A program made the position numbers and the translations under genes. The notes beneath the pieces are model-generated. The model searched no databases and was not told the DNA's origin. It was given only the letters and a program-made list of their open reading frames with translations. DNA of 64,000 bases. Origin: Rhizophagus irregularis. Taxonomy: Eukaryota; Glomeromycota; Glomeromycetes; Glomerales; Glomeraceae. This document shows, in pieces, positions 11,006 through 23,722 of the stretch; within the stretch, counting starts at the first letter, position 1, and every line of letters starts with the position of its first letter. The stretch is taken from the NCBI RefSeq assembly GCF_026210795.1, contig NC_089449.1:806001-870000 (forward strand), read 5' to 3'.

Positions 11006-13406
11006 AGACCCTCGTAAGCATATTTACCTGCTTACAGTAAATTCCGAATTTTCAGTTATCATCTAAAAATTTAACTTGTGATACAAACCATATCAAATTA
11101 TACATTTTTGAATAGCTTTAAATTTTGAACTTTTCACATAAAAAATTTTTTTTGCTAAACAGCTATAAATTTATTTATAATTTTTAAATTTTTTAAATTT
11201 TTCTTTAGATCTTTCAAATTTAATTTTATTAGTACAATGTTTATATAGAGTAAAACTTTAACAAAAATTCGAATCACATGATTTAAACAAATTGATAATC
11301 ATTATTCACAAAAAAATTTTAATGCAGCATTATGTCAATTTTACTGCGTGAACTAAATCCGCCCATATGTGTCCTGTAATAAAACTATAAAGAAACGGAA
11401 ACAGTTGTAAGTCCGGAGGAAAAAAGATAAAACTCTGATTTGCGATTTCATTGGATGACGTCACGTGAGGGGACGGAGAGAGAAACTCACGTGATCGATC
11501 ATTTTTCATAATGTGTAGACACATATAGTCCTTCGCTTCGCTCCGGACAATAAATTTAATAAAATTTTGATCTGTCCTATTTATAGTTGTTTATATGTCA
11601 TGGTCTTTGATCAAAAAAAGTTTGTGATCAATAATTTAAAATAATTTCAAGCTTTTTTTTTGGCATTAAATAATCATTTTATTATGTTTTAATTATATGT
11701 ATAAATTGACAATTGATTTGTACCCAATTAAATAACAAGCATAATTTGCTATTTTGATTATTAATTTTTATAATTTTAAATACTATGGTAATTTGGTAAT
11801 TGAAAAATGATTAAGTTGGGTTAACTGAGAATTTATTTAATAGGATAGTTACTATATAAAGATTTTATTAGATTTATTATAGAAAGAAATTTTTTTTATA
11901 TTTATATTATACGCTTTAATAATTACTATAAAATGATTTTATACTATAAAGATTCTATTCTAATTTTTGAAAGTTTTTTTTTTTTTAAAAAAAAAAGTTT
12001 TAAAATTTATGTTTATTGAAATAAGTAAAAAAAAAAGTAAAACTATTGCAATTTTCAACGGTTAATAAAATTCGATGTCGATCATGTAACAAAATAATTA
12101 TTTTCAGTACTTTAACTTTTTTTTTAAAGCATCATAAGGAGTAAAATAGTATTTATATTTAAAAATATCAAAATACGAAAGTTTTGATATTTAACAATGA
12201 AAACTTGAATAATAATATACCTTCTTATTATTTGATGAGAAATTTTATATAATTGGTCCTGGTCTTCAAATCCTGGACCGAAGACCGATCGGTTCTTCTA
12301 GGACCTGATCCAACCGATCCAATCCTATCTACTAATGAAAAAAAAAGTCAGCAGTACAAAAAATGAATATAACCAAAAAAAAAATCCAATTCAATATTAA
12401 AAAAAGGAAAACCGGCGTAAAACTTTTGGTGTCGCAATATCATTGTATAACATGAACAAGTTAACATTAAACATGGCAGGGAGCTATAGTCATAGTATAA
12501 TTAGAACTGTAATAATTCTGACTTTTTTTTTAATTAAGTTGGTTTATACTACCATACAGTATCATAATTATTATGATAAATAGTTTTTAAGATTTAAAGA
12601 GAATTTCTAAATTTTAACTGGTGGAAAAATTACTGGTAGATCATGTGATTGTGTATTAAATATTCATGTGATTTATTATGATGATGCAATTTCATTTGGC
12701 TCGCTTCGCTCGCCGGGCTTTTCTAGCCAAACCATAACTTTTACTTTATTTGCAAAATTTTTGATTATATTTAACATATCTATAAAAAAAAATGAGAAAT
12801 TACTCTTAACTAGCTATTAACATAATTTTTTTCTCATTTGGTAAAGGATGATCATTTTCGGTTTATTTTGCTTGTTAATCATTTTTGGCTTAGTTATTTC
12901 ATTTGTTAATCATTTTAAGGTTAATTAATTATCTTGATTGTTGTTTATTTTTTGGTTTAAAAATAAAAAAATATATATATCAGAATATGTGATTAACTTT
13001 AAATAACAATACAGAAAGATTGTTTATTACTCGATAAAGCATTTATTTAATATTTACTATCATCATTTTTGGAATTACGGCTCTGGAAAAAAATTTTTCA
13101 TGATTATATTGTAATAAAACAATTCTACTATCCGATTGTTGATCATTTTTAGTTCTGGAAAATTATGATAACTGAATATCATAATAATAAGACAATGATA
13201 ATGAAATTTTACCATTTAGTTGTTGTTTATTGTTTTGTTTCAAAATAAAAAATTACTTGATATAACATTTATTTAATTTTATCATCCAATTGTTGAGAAA
13301 AAAAAATTTTATGATAACATTATAATAAAACTACAATCTTATTATCTGATTGTTAATCATTTTTAGAATTACTACCCTGAAAAAATTTTCATGATAGCAT
13401 TATAAC
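11006..13406. other. Gene-poor spacer
   Basis: Very AT-rich. Visible items are a short palindrome GGCTCGCTTCGCTCGCC at about 12699; a GGACC/CCGATC-rich patch at about 12255-12325; an orphan GGCGTAAAACTTTTGGTGTC at about 12414, like the Gag-MIR upstream motif; and repeated ATTGTTTATT/TGATCATTTTTGG blocks at about 12840-13400 that also occur after the fold-back element (14500-14640). No gene is supported. Confidence 0.4.
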
Positions 13407-14463
13407 TAAAGTTGCCTGCCAAAACTCTACAAGCTATTGTCGAAATGTCGAAACTAAAACCTGTAGAAATGCCGAAATGCCGAAATAGTTTCGACATGTC
13501 AAAATTGTCGAAACCTAAAAATATTACGTTTCACGTAATAACTCGGCGTCCAATGATCGTAGAAAAATGCACCATAGCTCGTTGGAATCGTCTCATAACG
13601 ACGAGTCAAATGGTGGTTAGATCGTCGTCTTTCTACGATCACTGGATGCCGAGATATTGAGCGAAACGTCAAAAATCGGCATTTTGTATTTTGCGATACT
13701 GCGCCATTTGACGTTTCACTTAATAACTCGGCATCCAATGATCGTGGAAAGATGCACCATAGATCGTTGGATTCGTCTCATAACGATGAGTCGAATGGTG
13801 GTTAAATCATCTTTCTACGATCATTGGATGCCGAGATAATAGACGAAACGTCAAACGGCGCAGTAGCGCAAAATACAAAATGCCGATTTTTGACGTTTCG
13901 CTCAATATCTCGGCATCCAGTGATCGTAGAAAGACGACGATCTAACCACCATTTGACTCGTCGTTATGAGACGATTCCAACGAGCTATGGTGCATCTTTC
14001 TACGATCATTGGATGCCAAGTTATTAAGTGAAACGTCAAATGGCGCAGTATCGCAAAATACAAAATGCCGATTTTTGACGTTTCGCTCAATATCTCGGCA
14101 TCCAGTGATCGTAGAAAGACGATCTAACCACCATTCGACTCGTCGTTATGAGACGATTCCAACGAGCTATGGTGCATCTTTCTACGATCATTGGATGCCG
14201 AGTTATTAAGTGAAACGTCAAATGGCGCAGTATCGCAAAATACAAAATGCCGATTTTTGACGTTTCGCTTAATATCTCGGCATCCAGTGATCGTAGAAAG
14301 ACGATCTAACCACCATTCGACTCGTCGTTATGAGACGATTCCAACGAGCTATGGTGCATCTTTCTATGATCATTGGACGCCGAGTTATTACGTGAAATGT
14401 AATATTTTTAGGTTTTGACAATTTTGCCATGCCGAAACTCCCTAATTTCGGCAGGGAACTTTA
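13407..14463. mobile_element. Fold-back DNA element with internal 180-bp repeats (8-bp TSD ATTATAAC)
   Basis: 1057 bp. The ends are inverted: TAAAGTTGCCTGCC at the left against TAAAGTTCCCTGCC read from the right. Perfect 8-bp repeats ATTATAAC flank it at 13399-13406 and 14464-14471. Inside, a unit of about 182-187 bp, marked by CTACGATCATTGGATGCC, recurs in tandem in one direction on the right and in the opposite direction on the left, so the whole folds into a long hairpin; each unit is itself partly palindromic. It is clearly richer in GC than its surroundings. No transposase is encoded. The open stretches of 60-82 codons here are by-products of the repeats. Confidence 0.85.
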
Positions 14464-14471
14464 ATTATAAC

Positions 14472-15041
14472 GATAATGTAATGACGACGATAATGAAAAT
14501 TTACCATTTGATTATTGTTTATTTTTTGGTTCAAAATAAAAAAAAAATGTATCTATATTTAAATAAGTAATACAAACAAATTGTTTATTTACATAATATT
14601 AAAATTTGTCATCCGGTTGTTGATCATTTTTGGCTAACAAAAAAATTATTCAGTTTTCACATGATTTGCTAAAAATTTTATCCCATAATTTTTAAGCAAG
14701 AAAGATCATTCTATATAAGTGCAATATCACCCTATGGGTGGCTGGGTGGCGCGTCACATTATTGTTATGACTTGAAATGATTGACATGTCATGATAGGTT
14801 AACGTTAACATAAGATTAGTTTTTGAGTGATTTCCATTTTAAGATGCTGATCCCCATCTTTGGTATTGATTTGCTGATTATATAAATACATTTCAAATCA
14901 AGCTTTTCTATTTTAGTACGATCGGCAACCAACAAATCTTTTAGTGTTTTAACAACGTAGATCGTTAATATAAATTTAGAATTCCGGGAAATTTTAAAAC
15001 CGAAGTGCAATATCATTTCTTTCTAAAACTACCAAAAAACT
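14472..15041. other. Spacer and promoter of the next Gag-MIR gene
   Basis: Contains the ATTGTTTATTTTTTGGTT block also found before the fold-back element. Nearer the gene lies ATATAAATTTAGAATTCCGG followed by AACCGAAGTGCAAT, which is shared with the stretches before 526, 8664 and 17230. No gene. Confidence 0.45.
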
Positions 15042-16387
15042 ATGGAATTTCCAAAATATGATGGGAATATTCACCCAAATGAATGGATAAATGATATTAA
15101 AAAATATCTTATATTTAGGAATATTAACAAAGGTGATCATTTAGGGATTGCAATATTATTTGTAGATTCTTTTATCACGCTTCCAGCTGAGATTGGTAGT
15201 TTTGAACAACTTTGCAATTTACTTAAGGAAGATATTTCCTTTACAGTGTTCAAAAACACAAATGAAAGAATGTTACAATCATTAAAATATACTCCTGATA
15301 GAAAGGGTGGTAATACATCACGATTTATTTCAAATTTTCGCAAATTATGTTATAATGCTGAAATAAATGACGTAGAAAAACAAAAGGAATATCTCTATAA
15401 ATCACTCCCAGTGGATTATTTAGATCGTGTTTCAAATGAATTTCATAAGAAAATGAAAAATGTGAATTCAATCAATGAATTAATTAAAAAATTCGAAGAT
15501 ATTATTGTTGATGAAGAAAATTTAATTACAAATGAATCTGTTGTAGCATTAAAACATGTTGTTACGGGAAAATATTTAAGTTCGAATAAAGACTTGAATT
15601 ATACGACCGGAAGCAAATCTCAATTGGTATATTTTGCATTATATCCTTTATTTATGAAAATACAAATGATTTACAGATCCAACATACTAATATAATTCTT
15701 AAATTTAGGTTTTTGCAGTTAGTTCAGATCTTGATCCAAGTTCTTTATGGAAAATTAATTTTAATAAGGAATTAAGTACCTACACCAATGGTTTTATAAC
15801 TTTACAACATGTCAAATCCAAAATGTTCCTTGGAATAGATTATGGAAAGAATGAATATAATGGAAGTTTTCATTATACACAGTATTACGATCACAAATCA
15901 CCGTCAACTAATCACACAGAAGGTAATATTAATTAATTTGTTTATTTTGTTTATTTAATATAATAATTAATTTATATTTATTGTTTCAGTGAATTGTAAT
16001 GATATAAACTATCATAGATATTGGGTTAAGGATTGGGAGTTTAATCATGCTAAAGTAAGAGACAATCAGGGCTTTTTAAAATCAAATGATATTATTAATC
16101 TACGCATTAAGAAATCCCATGATATTAATGGTAATTATTGTCAAAATGGTCAATATGAATTTTTACGTAGTCATGATATTCAATTTACTATTGGAAACAA
16201 TATTTTTCAAGAAGTTGTTTGCCATAACAAAAGATTGGGAGGAATTGATGAAGTATGTAAATTACAGTTAGTAAATTGCTATTAGTAAATTGATTTTATT
16301 TGATCATTTAAATTTAAAATTTTATATTAATACTAAAGTTTTTTTTTTTTGTAGTGGCGTATTGAGCTTTTTAAACACTTTATTTGA
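15042..16387 (+). CDS. Gag-like/MIR two-part protein, copy 3 (364 aa)
   Basis: Exons 15042..15626, 15709..15922, 15990..16252 and 16355..16387 join in frame to 364 residues. The Gag-like half carries KYDGNIHPNEW and FRKLCYNAEIND; the MIR half carries VALKHVVTGKYLSS, ITLQHVKSKMFLGI, FLKSNDIINL and FLRSHDIQF. The final exon reads WRIELFKHFI, so the second residue, Cys in the other copies, is Arg here. Otherwise intact. Confidence 0.83.
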
Positions 16388-16569
16388 TAGATAATTGTGT
16401 TGATTGGTTTTTTATTGAGATATAAATTTAATTTCAATTTTATACATATTTAAAATTCGTTATTAATTCATGAAAATGGGTTTAAAAGTTTCCAAGTGGC
16501 CATCACACATGTCACCTGATAATTCTTTATTTTTTGTATAAAAATAAATAAATTTTTCGTGATAAAATA

Positions 16570-17030
16570 AAACACTGTCCGGTGTACGACCACCCCGCAA
16601 TCCCCGCATCATTACCTGCATGGATTATATGCTTTACATCCAGGCTACCTACACAGTGAATTATTTTCTCGGGTAAAATAATAAATTTATTAATAATAAA
16701 AATGCGTAAAAATACAAAATATTGCCCAAGTTCGCCTATTTATATATAGATTAACCAAATCCTTCATATTTATTATCCCATATCTTAATAAATCAGTTCC
16801 TAATATCAAATCTTTTCTTCTTGAGTCGATTACTTCAAACTCCAAAGGTATTTCTAAATTTTCATCAATTTCTATTCTAATTTCCACTCTTCCTAATGAA
16901 GCTATGTTATTTCCATCTGCTATTGTTAAATATCCAAATCTAACTACCATGTACCATACTTACTCTTAGTTTAAGACCACCAAAATCCCCAATTACTATA
17001 GTTTAAAGTCATTGCGGACTAAAATAAATA
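16570..17030 (-). mobile_element. Fossil fragment of a Ty3/Gypsy-type LTR retrotransposon (protease part)
   Basis: A minus-strand stretch at 16690-16950 reads like the C-terminal half of a retroviral-type aspartic protease: an IASLGRVEI strand, FEVIDSRRKDLILGTDLL and a GIINM turn. It is a broken fragment; no reverse transcriptase, integrase or LTR pair is visible. It sits inside spacer sequence that is otherwise shared between family copies (compare 8300-8530), so it entered after that duplication. The limits are approximate. Confidence 0.6.
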
Positions 17031-17079
17031 TTAAACTGCGCCATTTATCTAATCATAACACAAAAAAAAAGGTTCATTT

Positions 17080-17102
17080 GGGCGTAACTTTTGTGTAATA
17101 AT
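17080..17102 (+). promoter_or_regulatory. GGGCGTAA upstream motif
   Basis: GGGCGTAACTTTTGTGTAAT, about 150 bases before the next start codon; AATATAAATTTGG and ACCGAAGTGCAAT follow. The second half-site is degenerate compared with 400-423. Confidence 0.45.
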
Positions 17103-17229
17103 AAGATAAATATTCTAAATTTAGCAAGTATCTCGATAGTATGACGAATTATTTGCGGATCATCAATATAAATTTGGAAATATTTAAACCGAAGTGCAAT
17201 TTTTCCCTCAAAAAAATAAAATAAAAAAA

Positions 17230-18593
17230 ATGGATGTTCCAAAATATGATGGAAATATTCATCCAAATGAATGGATTAATGATATACAAAAATATTTTAA
17301 ACTTAAAAAAATCAATGGTACTGATTGTTTAGAAATTGCTATATCATCCGTGGATCCTACTATCTCGTTACCAGATGAGATTGATAGTTTTGAGAAACTT
17401 TGTAACACACTTAAAGAAGATATTTCTTTTAAAGTATTTAAAAATACAAATGAAAAAATGTTACAATCATTAAAATATATTCCTGAAAATAAAGGTGGTA
17501 ATACTTCAAAATTTATTTCAAAGTTTAGAAAACTTTGTTATAATGCAGAAATTAATGATATAGAAGAACAGAAAAAATACCTTTATAAATCACTTCCAAT
17601 AAATCATTTTGATTCAATATTAATTGAATTTTATAAGAAAATGGAAAATGTTGATTCAATCAATAAATTAATTAAAGAATTTGAAGATTTTGTTGATTAT
17701 GAATCAAAATTAATTATAAATGAATCAATTGTAGCATTAAAACATGTTAATACAGGAAATTACTTAAGTTCAATGGAGAATTTATGTTATGAAACTGGAG
17801 TTAAGTCTCAATTGGTATGTATGTTTATATATTATTATCAATTATCGTTATATTTTTTTTATTCTAATAATTATAAATATTTAATTATACTTTTTAATAA
17901 TTTAGGTTTTTGTACAAGGAAGCCCAGAACCTGGACCAAATTCTTTATGGAAAATTAAATTTATTAATAAAGAATTAGCTACTTGTGGAAATACTCACAT
18001 AACTTTACAACATGTCAAATCCAAGAAGTTTCTTGGATTAAATTATGGAAAACTTCATTATGATACTTTTGGTGATTATGTTTATAATTATTATGAATAT
18101 CTTTATCACAAATCACCATCAACTGATTATACAGAAGGTAACAAATTAAAAAATTATTTTTATTATATTTATTTACTTTAATAATTAATATATATTTGAT
18201 ATTTTAGTAAGTTGTAATGATATTACAAATAGTGATTATTGGGTTAAAAATTGGGAATTTAATTATGATATAGTAGAAAGTCATCAAGGCTTTTTAAAAT
18301 CAAACGATATAATTAATCTAAGTATTAAGAAAATGCATAATAATAATGGTAAATATATTTCAAATGGTCAATATGAATTTTTACGTAGTCATGATATTCA
18401 ATTTACTATTGGAAAAAATGCATTTCAAGAAGTTGTTTGTCATAGTGAAAAATTAGGAGAAAATGATAAAGTAAGTGCATTATTACTATTAATTTTATTT
18501 GGTTTTATTTTATTATTTATTTAATATTTAAACTTTTTTTCTTTTTAGTGGTGTATTGAACTTATTAAACAATATATTTGGACCTTAGATTGA
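17230..18593 (+). CDS. Gag-like/MIR two-part protein, copy 4 (374 aa)
   Basis: Exons 17230..17814, 17906..18137, 18208..18470 and 18549..18593 join in frame to 374 residues, the longest copy. The start is set at the ATG of MDVPKYDG; an in-frame extension upstream has no ATG and no conservation. Exon 2 carries an insertion rich in Tyr (GDYVYNYYEYLYHK). The C-terminus is WCIELIKQYIWTLD. Intact frame and GT-AG introns. Confidence 0.85.
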
Positions 18594-18860
18594 ACTGTAA
18601 TAACCATGATGTTTTTATTTGATAATGTTAAAGAAATGACTTGTCTTCAAAGTTTCGGTATTTGAAAAAAAATTATTAATAAAAAAAAAAATTAAATCAA
18701 TTTATTAATTAAACAAATAGTGACAAAAGCTAGCTATAAAGTTTTTAAATGACTTACATAAAGATTTTAGCTATCTTTTTAAGCGCGTGTTAACCTGTTA
18801 ACCATGAGAAATAATTTAAAAAAGTAAATAATATTTGAAAATCATTTAATGATTTGTTAT

Positions 18861-18882
18861 GGGCGTAATTTTTGGGGTAACG
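18861..18882 (+). promoter_or_regulatory. GGGCGTAA upstream motif
   Basis: GGGCGTAATTTTTGGGGTAA, 120 bases before the next start codon, followed by TAGATCATTTTATATAAATT. The same order is seen before 47265. Confidence 0.45.
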
Positions 18883-18980
18883 ACAAATAGTAAGACAACG
18901 TAGATCATTTTATATAAATTGGAAGTAAAATTTTATTTTCGTTCTAATGACTTTCTTTCTCTCTTTATTAAAAAAATATT

Positions 18981-20211
18981 ATGGAATTTCCGAAATATGA
19001 TGGAAATATTCATCCAGATGAATGGATAAAAGATTTTCAAAAATATGATTATTATTGGCGTGAAAGATACCATTTAACATGTTTGGAAATGGCCAAATCA
19101 TTAGTAGATTCTACAATCAAAATCCCAACTAAAATTCGTGATATTGAAGAACTTCGTAACGCACTTAAAGAAGATATTTCTTTTACAATATTTAAAAATA
19201 CAAATAAAAGAATTTTACAATCATTAAAATATATTCCTGAAAGAAAAGGTGGCAATACGTCAAAATTTATTTCAAATTTTCGCAAATTGTGTTACAATTC
19301 AGAAATAAATGACGTAGAAGAACAAAAGAAGTATCTTTATAATTCACTTCCAATAGGTCATTTGTATTATATTTCAAATATATTTTATAAAAAAATGAAA
19401 AATGTGAATTCAAACAATGAATTAATTAAAAAATTCGAAGATATTATTGTTGATGAAGCAAATTTAATTACAAATGAATCTGTTGTAGCATTAAAACATG
19501 TTGCTACAGGAAAATATTTAAGTTCAATTAAAAATTTACGTTATGAGACTGGAAACAATTTGGTATGTTTTATATTGTAACTTCGAATTTTTTTTTAATC
19601 GATTTTAATATAATTAATGTAATAAACAAATTAGATTTTTGTAGGAAGCTCAGATCCTGTTCCAAATTCTTTATGGAAGGTTAAATTTGATAATGAATTT
19701 GCTACTTATACAAATAGTTCTATAAAGTTACAACACATCAATAGTTGGCAATTTCTTGGAATAAATAATGGTTATAAATCTCCGTCAAATAATCATACAG
19801 AAGGTAGTATATTAAAATATATGTTGCTTTATTTTATTAAATCTTTAATTAATGTTAATGTTTATTTTTTAGTGAGTTGTAAATACAGCCCTAACGATAT
19901 ATATTGGAGTGAGAATTGGAAATTTAATCATAGTAAATTAGCAAATCATCAAGGATATTTAAAATCAAATGATATTATTAATCTTAGTATTGAGAACCGT
20001 TATTATAATAATAAAGTTGAATTTCTACGTAGTCATGATATTCAATTTACTATTGAGAATAATACTTATCAAGAAGTTGTTTGTCATAATGAAAGATTAG
20101 GAGGAAATGACGAAGTAAGTTATTTATTATGTATTTAGTTCAAATTTTATATAAACATTAAAAACCTTTTTCTTTTTTTAGTGGTGTATTGAACTTATAA
20201 AGCAAGCTTAA
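18981..20211 (+). CDS. Gag-like/MIR two-part protein, copy 5 (340 aa)
   Basis: Exons 18981..19562, 19635..19803, 19873..20114 and 20182..20211 join in frame to 340 residues. Exon 1 has a diverged helix after IHPDEW (KDFQKYDYYWRERYH), shared in style with the copy at 47265. The C-terminus is the short form WCIELIKQA. Exon 2 begins ATT instead of the usual GTT. Intact; probably the closest paralogue of the gene at 47265, because their upstream spacers also match. Confidence 0.84.
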
Positions 20212-21758
20212 AATTACTTTAAATAGCAAAGTGTAAGTAGGTCAAATCAACTACTAATTTGCTCATATACATCATTTCTTCAAATAATTGTATTTTAAAT
20301 AATCATGAACTTAAAAAAATCTATCCGTACTTGTTTAGTTAATTATATATTATGTAATTTTATTTACTCTACTACAAGTTTAAAATTTCTCAACAAATTT
20401 GTTTGGGTCAATAATTACATTTGAGTACAACTTTAAAATTATATGAACAAGTGACGTAAAACTTTAGCATGTTCCTTCTAAATAAAAGAAAAAAAGGATG
20501 GATAAAAAATATACAATATCAATTAACTTAGTTAATGGTTTTATTTTTTTATTTGGAAAAATGAACGAAGCTTTCAAACAATACTAACATTTCTTAATAA
20601 TTAACATTTTTGTCATCGGAAGTACAGTACTATATTTGTTATTTTATAATCATTTTAAAAATGAATTTAAGCTTAAGAGAAAGCTATATTCTTTAGAAGT
20701 AATGAAACTACCACTATAAAATTATCCAATTCCCACATGGATTATTATATTAAAACGAATATGTGATTTATACATATTTTTGAAAAAAAAAATTTTGTCA
20801 CGTACAGTACGTGTATTAATGTAAATATACTTCAACAAGAGAAATAATTGCTGGGTAGGTGTTTTCATTACGTAGTGAAGTGGAATTTTGTTACACGCGT
20901 CAGATTTAAAAACGGTTTTTTTTTACTATAGTTATTAACGCAATATCGCGCGGAATTTTTATTACTTGGAATTATAAAATTTTCATTAAGCAAATAAAGA
21001 AAATCTGACCAGGAAGGATTTTTGGAACGATAATTTGTTTGTTTCAAATTAGATGCTCTTGGACTGGAGTATTATTATTTATTTGATGTTTACTGTTGAG
21101 ATGGCTAATAGCATTTCCAGTTAGCCCATTTAAAGAACTTTTTCATTACGTATATCACCAATTTCATTCACATATTCACAGGACAAAATATTATCATTAC
21201 ACTTATGTTCATCATCCCATCATCCTTATCACGTTTATTTTTATTGTAATTATTCTCATTTTCGCTTTGATTTTCACTCACTATCAATTTCAATATCTCT
21301 TATCTGCTGTCTTGTCCTTTTTTTGCATGTTTTAGTTGTTTGAATTTATGTGACATCGTTTTTTAATTTCAATTTATATATGTTCTATTATAATAAAAAT
21401 AAATAAATGAAAATAAACATTACATATTGCATACATAAATTAAAACTAGATTAAAGCTAAAAAATCACTTTTTAAATATCATGTCGTGTAGGGAAGTTAA
21501 ATTTTCAATGAAAAATCCTTTCTTAGATTAATTGAATATAATAATAGAATTTCAAAAAAAAAATAAAATAAAATAATACTATAAAAATAAAAATAAAAAA
21601 ATGCGAAAATACATTTAATACATTTGTTATAAAAAGTTAACTTTAATATTGAATCAATAACATGTTTAATTTATTAAAAAGAAAAAAAGTAATAATGTTC
21701 AGCACGTAGTACACTTATTAGTCAAAATCATCTCTAAGAAAAATGCACATTGAAATAA
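20212..21758. other. Gene-poor spacer
   Basis: The first part (to about 20530) resembles the sequence downstream of 48528, including ATAAAAGAAA..AAAGGATGGA. At about 20865-20900 stands GGAATTTTGTTACACGCGTC, which partly resembles the inverted ends of the element at 42859-44023. A 79-codon frame at 21096 has a hydrophobic middle but no supporting context. Nothing else is supported. Confidence 0.4.
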
Positions 21759-22225
21759 TTATGGAACTAGCGTATTTATAAAATACCCACACATTGTGCA
21801 CGTTAATTCACTATCATCATTATCGCAATGACAGTCGTGATAGACTGCTGTGACGTTCGCGACCGGTGTTCCAGATGATGGAAGGTTGCGAGGATTATAA
21901 GGTATTTGCATGGTATGTGGATTACTTCCAACATACGTACTTTTTGTATTAAATATATCACTACTATAACCGTTCATGAAGATAGGATCAATGACGTATA
22001 TATAATAAGCGTGTTCTATATTGAAATCATTCTTAGGGGAAATTTTGAATTTACCGATGGCCTAGATAGCTTCTGGTCCTTGGAAGGTGATGGTAATAAC
22101 AGGCACATTATTAGAATCAGCACCCCATCGAGCATCTGTAAGCCTAGCTGAAGTTTCGGGGCGCGTTTACAATACAAAAGAGTTAAGGATATTATGAAAA
22201 CAAAGTATTTATTTGACTTCATCAT
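21759..22225 (-). pseudogene. Small secreted protein gene, broken
   Basis: Read on the minus strand, 22225 starts MMKSNKYFVFIISLTLLYCK, a convincing signal peptide. After a frame change near 22160, another frame continues LTDARWGADSNNVPVITITF and, past one in-frame TAG near 22065, reaches AYYIYVIDPIF and a Cys-bearing C-terminus (YHDCHCDN, then CTMCGYF). The total would be about 155 residues. The layout (signal peptide, small size, paired Cys near the end) is that of a secreted protein. I do not recognise a family. Two breaks suggest it is no longer made. Confidence 0.5.
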
Positions 22226-23722
22226 CTTTATGTTATTATTGGGTTTATTAGGTTATAAAAATTTGGGCTTACAATTATATTTATTTATTTATATATTTTT
22301 TTAAAACGATCTTAAAATTCTTTCAATACTTTTTGCTATCATCATTTCAAAATACGTGAACATGTGAAATATGAAAAACATAATTTGTGATTTACAGTTT
22401 AGCTTAAGAAAGAATGATTTTTAAAAACTCTCTTATTTAAATTTCATGCAAAAAAAAAACTCATGTTTGAATATGTTCATGCATTTTCGAAAAAGGCGAG
22501 TCCTTTCCATTATCGAATTTTCTATATCGCCATTTTCAAAATATGTGAAAATGTGAAATATGAAACAAAAGATTTGTGAAACTTATAATTTTTAGCTTAA
22601 GAAAGAATGATTTTGAAAACTCTCACTTGCATGTGAATATGTTCGTTAATAGGTAATCTGCATTTGTAATTAAATTATTTAAAATAAGAATTTTTAAATA
22701 AATTCTTTGTAAAATATAAATTAATTAGGGTCAAAAAATAACCGAAAAGGAATAGGTTTATGATATTCCTCAATAAAATTTTCCAAAGATTTTGACTTTT
22801 ATATTGCTATGAAACTATCTAAACCTAACCTAACATCAAAATACAAATAACTAACTAATTACACTGTGTATTTATCTAGAAATTCTAACCCTACTTATCA
22901 CTATTTTGTCCCATAGTGATTGCTCCGGCTTGACTCCCCATTCGTTGGCGTCATCTACTTATTTAACTTCCTTCGTAGGATCAGCCTTTTTATTTTTTTC
23001 TTGCGAAATATCGGGTAACCTGGACGAATAAGCTTTATTAACTTCATTGAAAGCGGACACGTCCGTAGGTTCGATCTTTCTGGATAAATTTCTCAATACG
23101 GTTCCTTTTTCTCTTATCGATCTTTCTTGGTACAGATGTCTTAACTGGTCAACCATCTCTATACATCGGCATGATTGATTAATAATACCTTAATTGGAGA
23201 TCCGTAAAAATTGGCCAGCATTAAGCATAATGCTGCCCGGTTAGGGATTTTTCGGGATTGGGATTTTGTACCAAGACGTATTCAAATACTTGATCGATCA
23301 ATCATTACAATGCTGTACTGGATTTTTTAAAAAGGTTGTTTTGAAATAAATTCTTTTTAAATAAATTCTTCCATACTGGATCAGCTGTCATGAATAGGTT
23401 TAATAGAAATTAAAAATAAAAGCTCATTTTTGTATAATTTTTTTTTTCATTTTTATTTTCTTTCTTTGCATTTCAAAATTGGAAATCATTTTATACATAT
23501 TTCTCAAGAAATTGACCATGGGAATCTATATCAAATTAAGTTCTAAGTATCACACTCAATGAAAGTAAATGAGTTAGTGAGGGCATCATACACATGCAAT
23601 ACACGCGCAAAAATTAAAGATAACTTCTTTACTTTAATCTCTTTGAGTATACCTCTGTTTATTTGCGAATTTTGACAGAAATACTATCTATTTTGTTATC
23701 TGAACACCATCAGGCATCAGCC
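22226..23722. other. Spacer with a repeated block and a short minus-strand frame
   Basis: Two related blocks at about 22335-22450 and 22530-22650 share CAAAATA-GTGAA-ATGTGAAATATGAAA, TTTGTGA and AGCTTAAGAAAGAATGATTTT. A 65-codon minus-strand frame at 22959-23156 (charged, ending KKADPTKEVK) could be the last exon of a decayed gene or element; I cannot identify it. Confidence 0.4.

Noticed and set aside
13412-14418. Six overlapping open frames of 60-82 codons on both strands
   Set aside because: They repeat the same peptide in both directions because the fold-back element is built of inverted tandem units; there is no start context, domain or intron.
17194-17229. N-terminal extension of Gag-MIR copy 4
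   Set aside because: It is in frame but has no ATG and is not conserved in any other copy.
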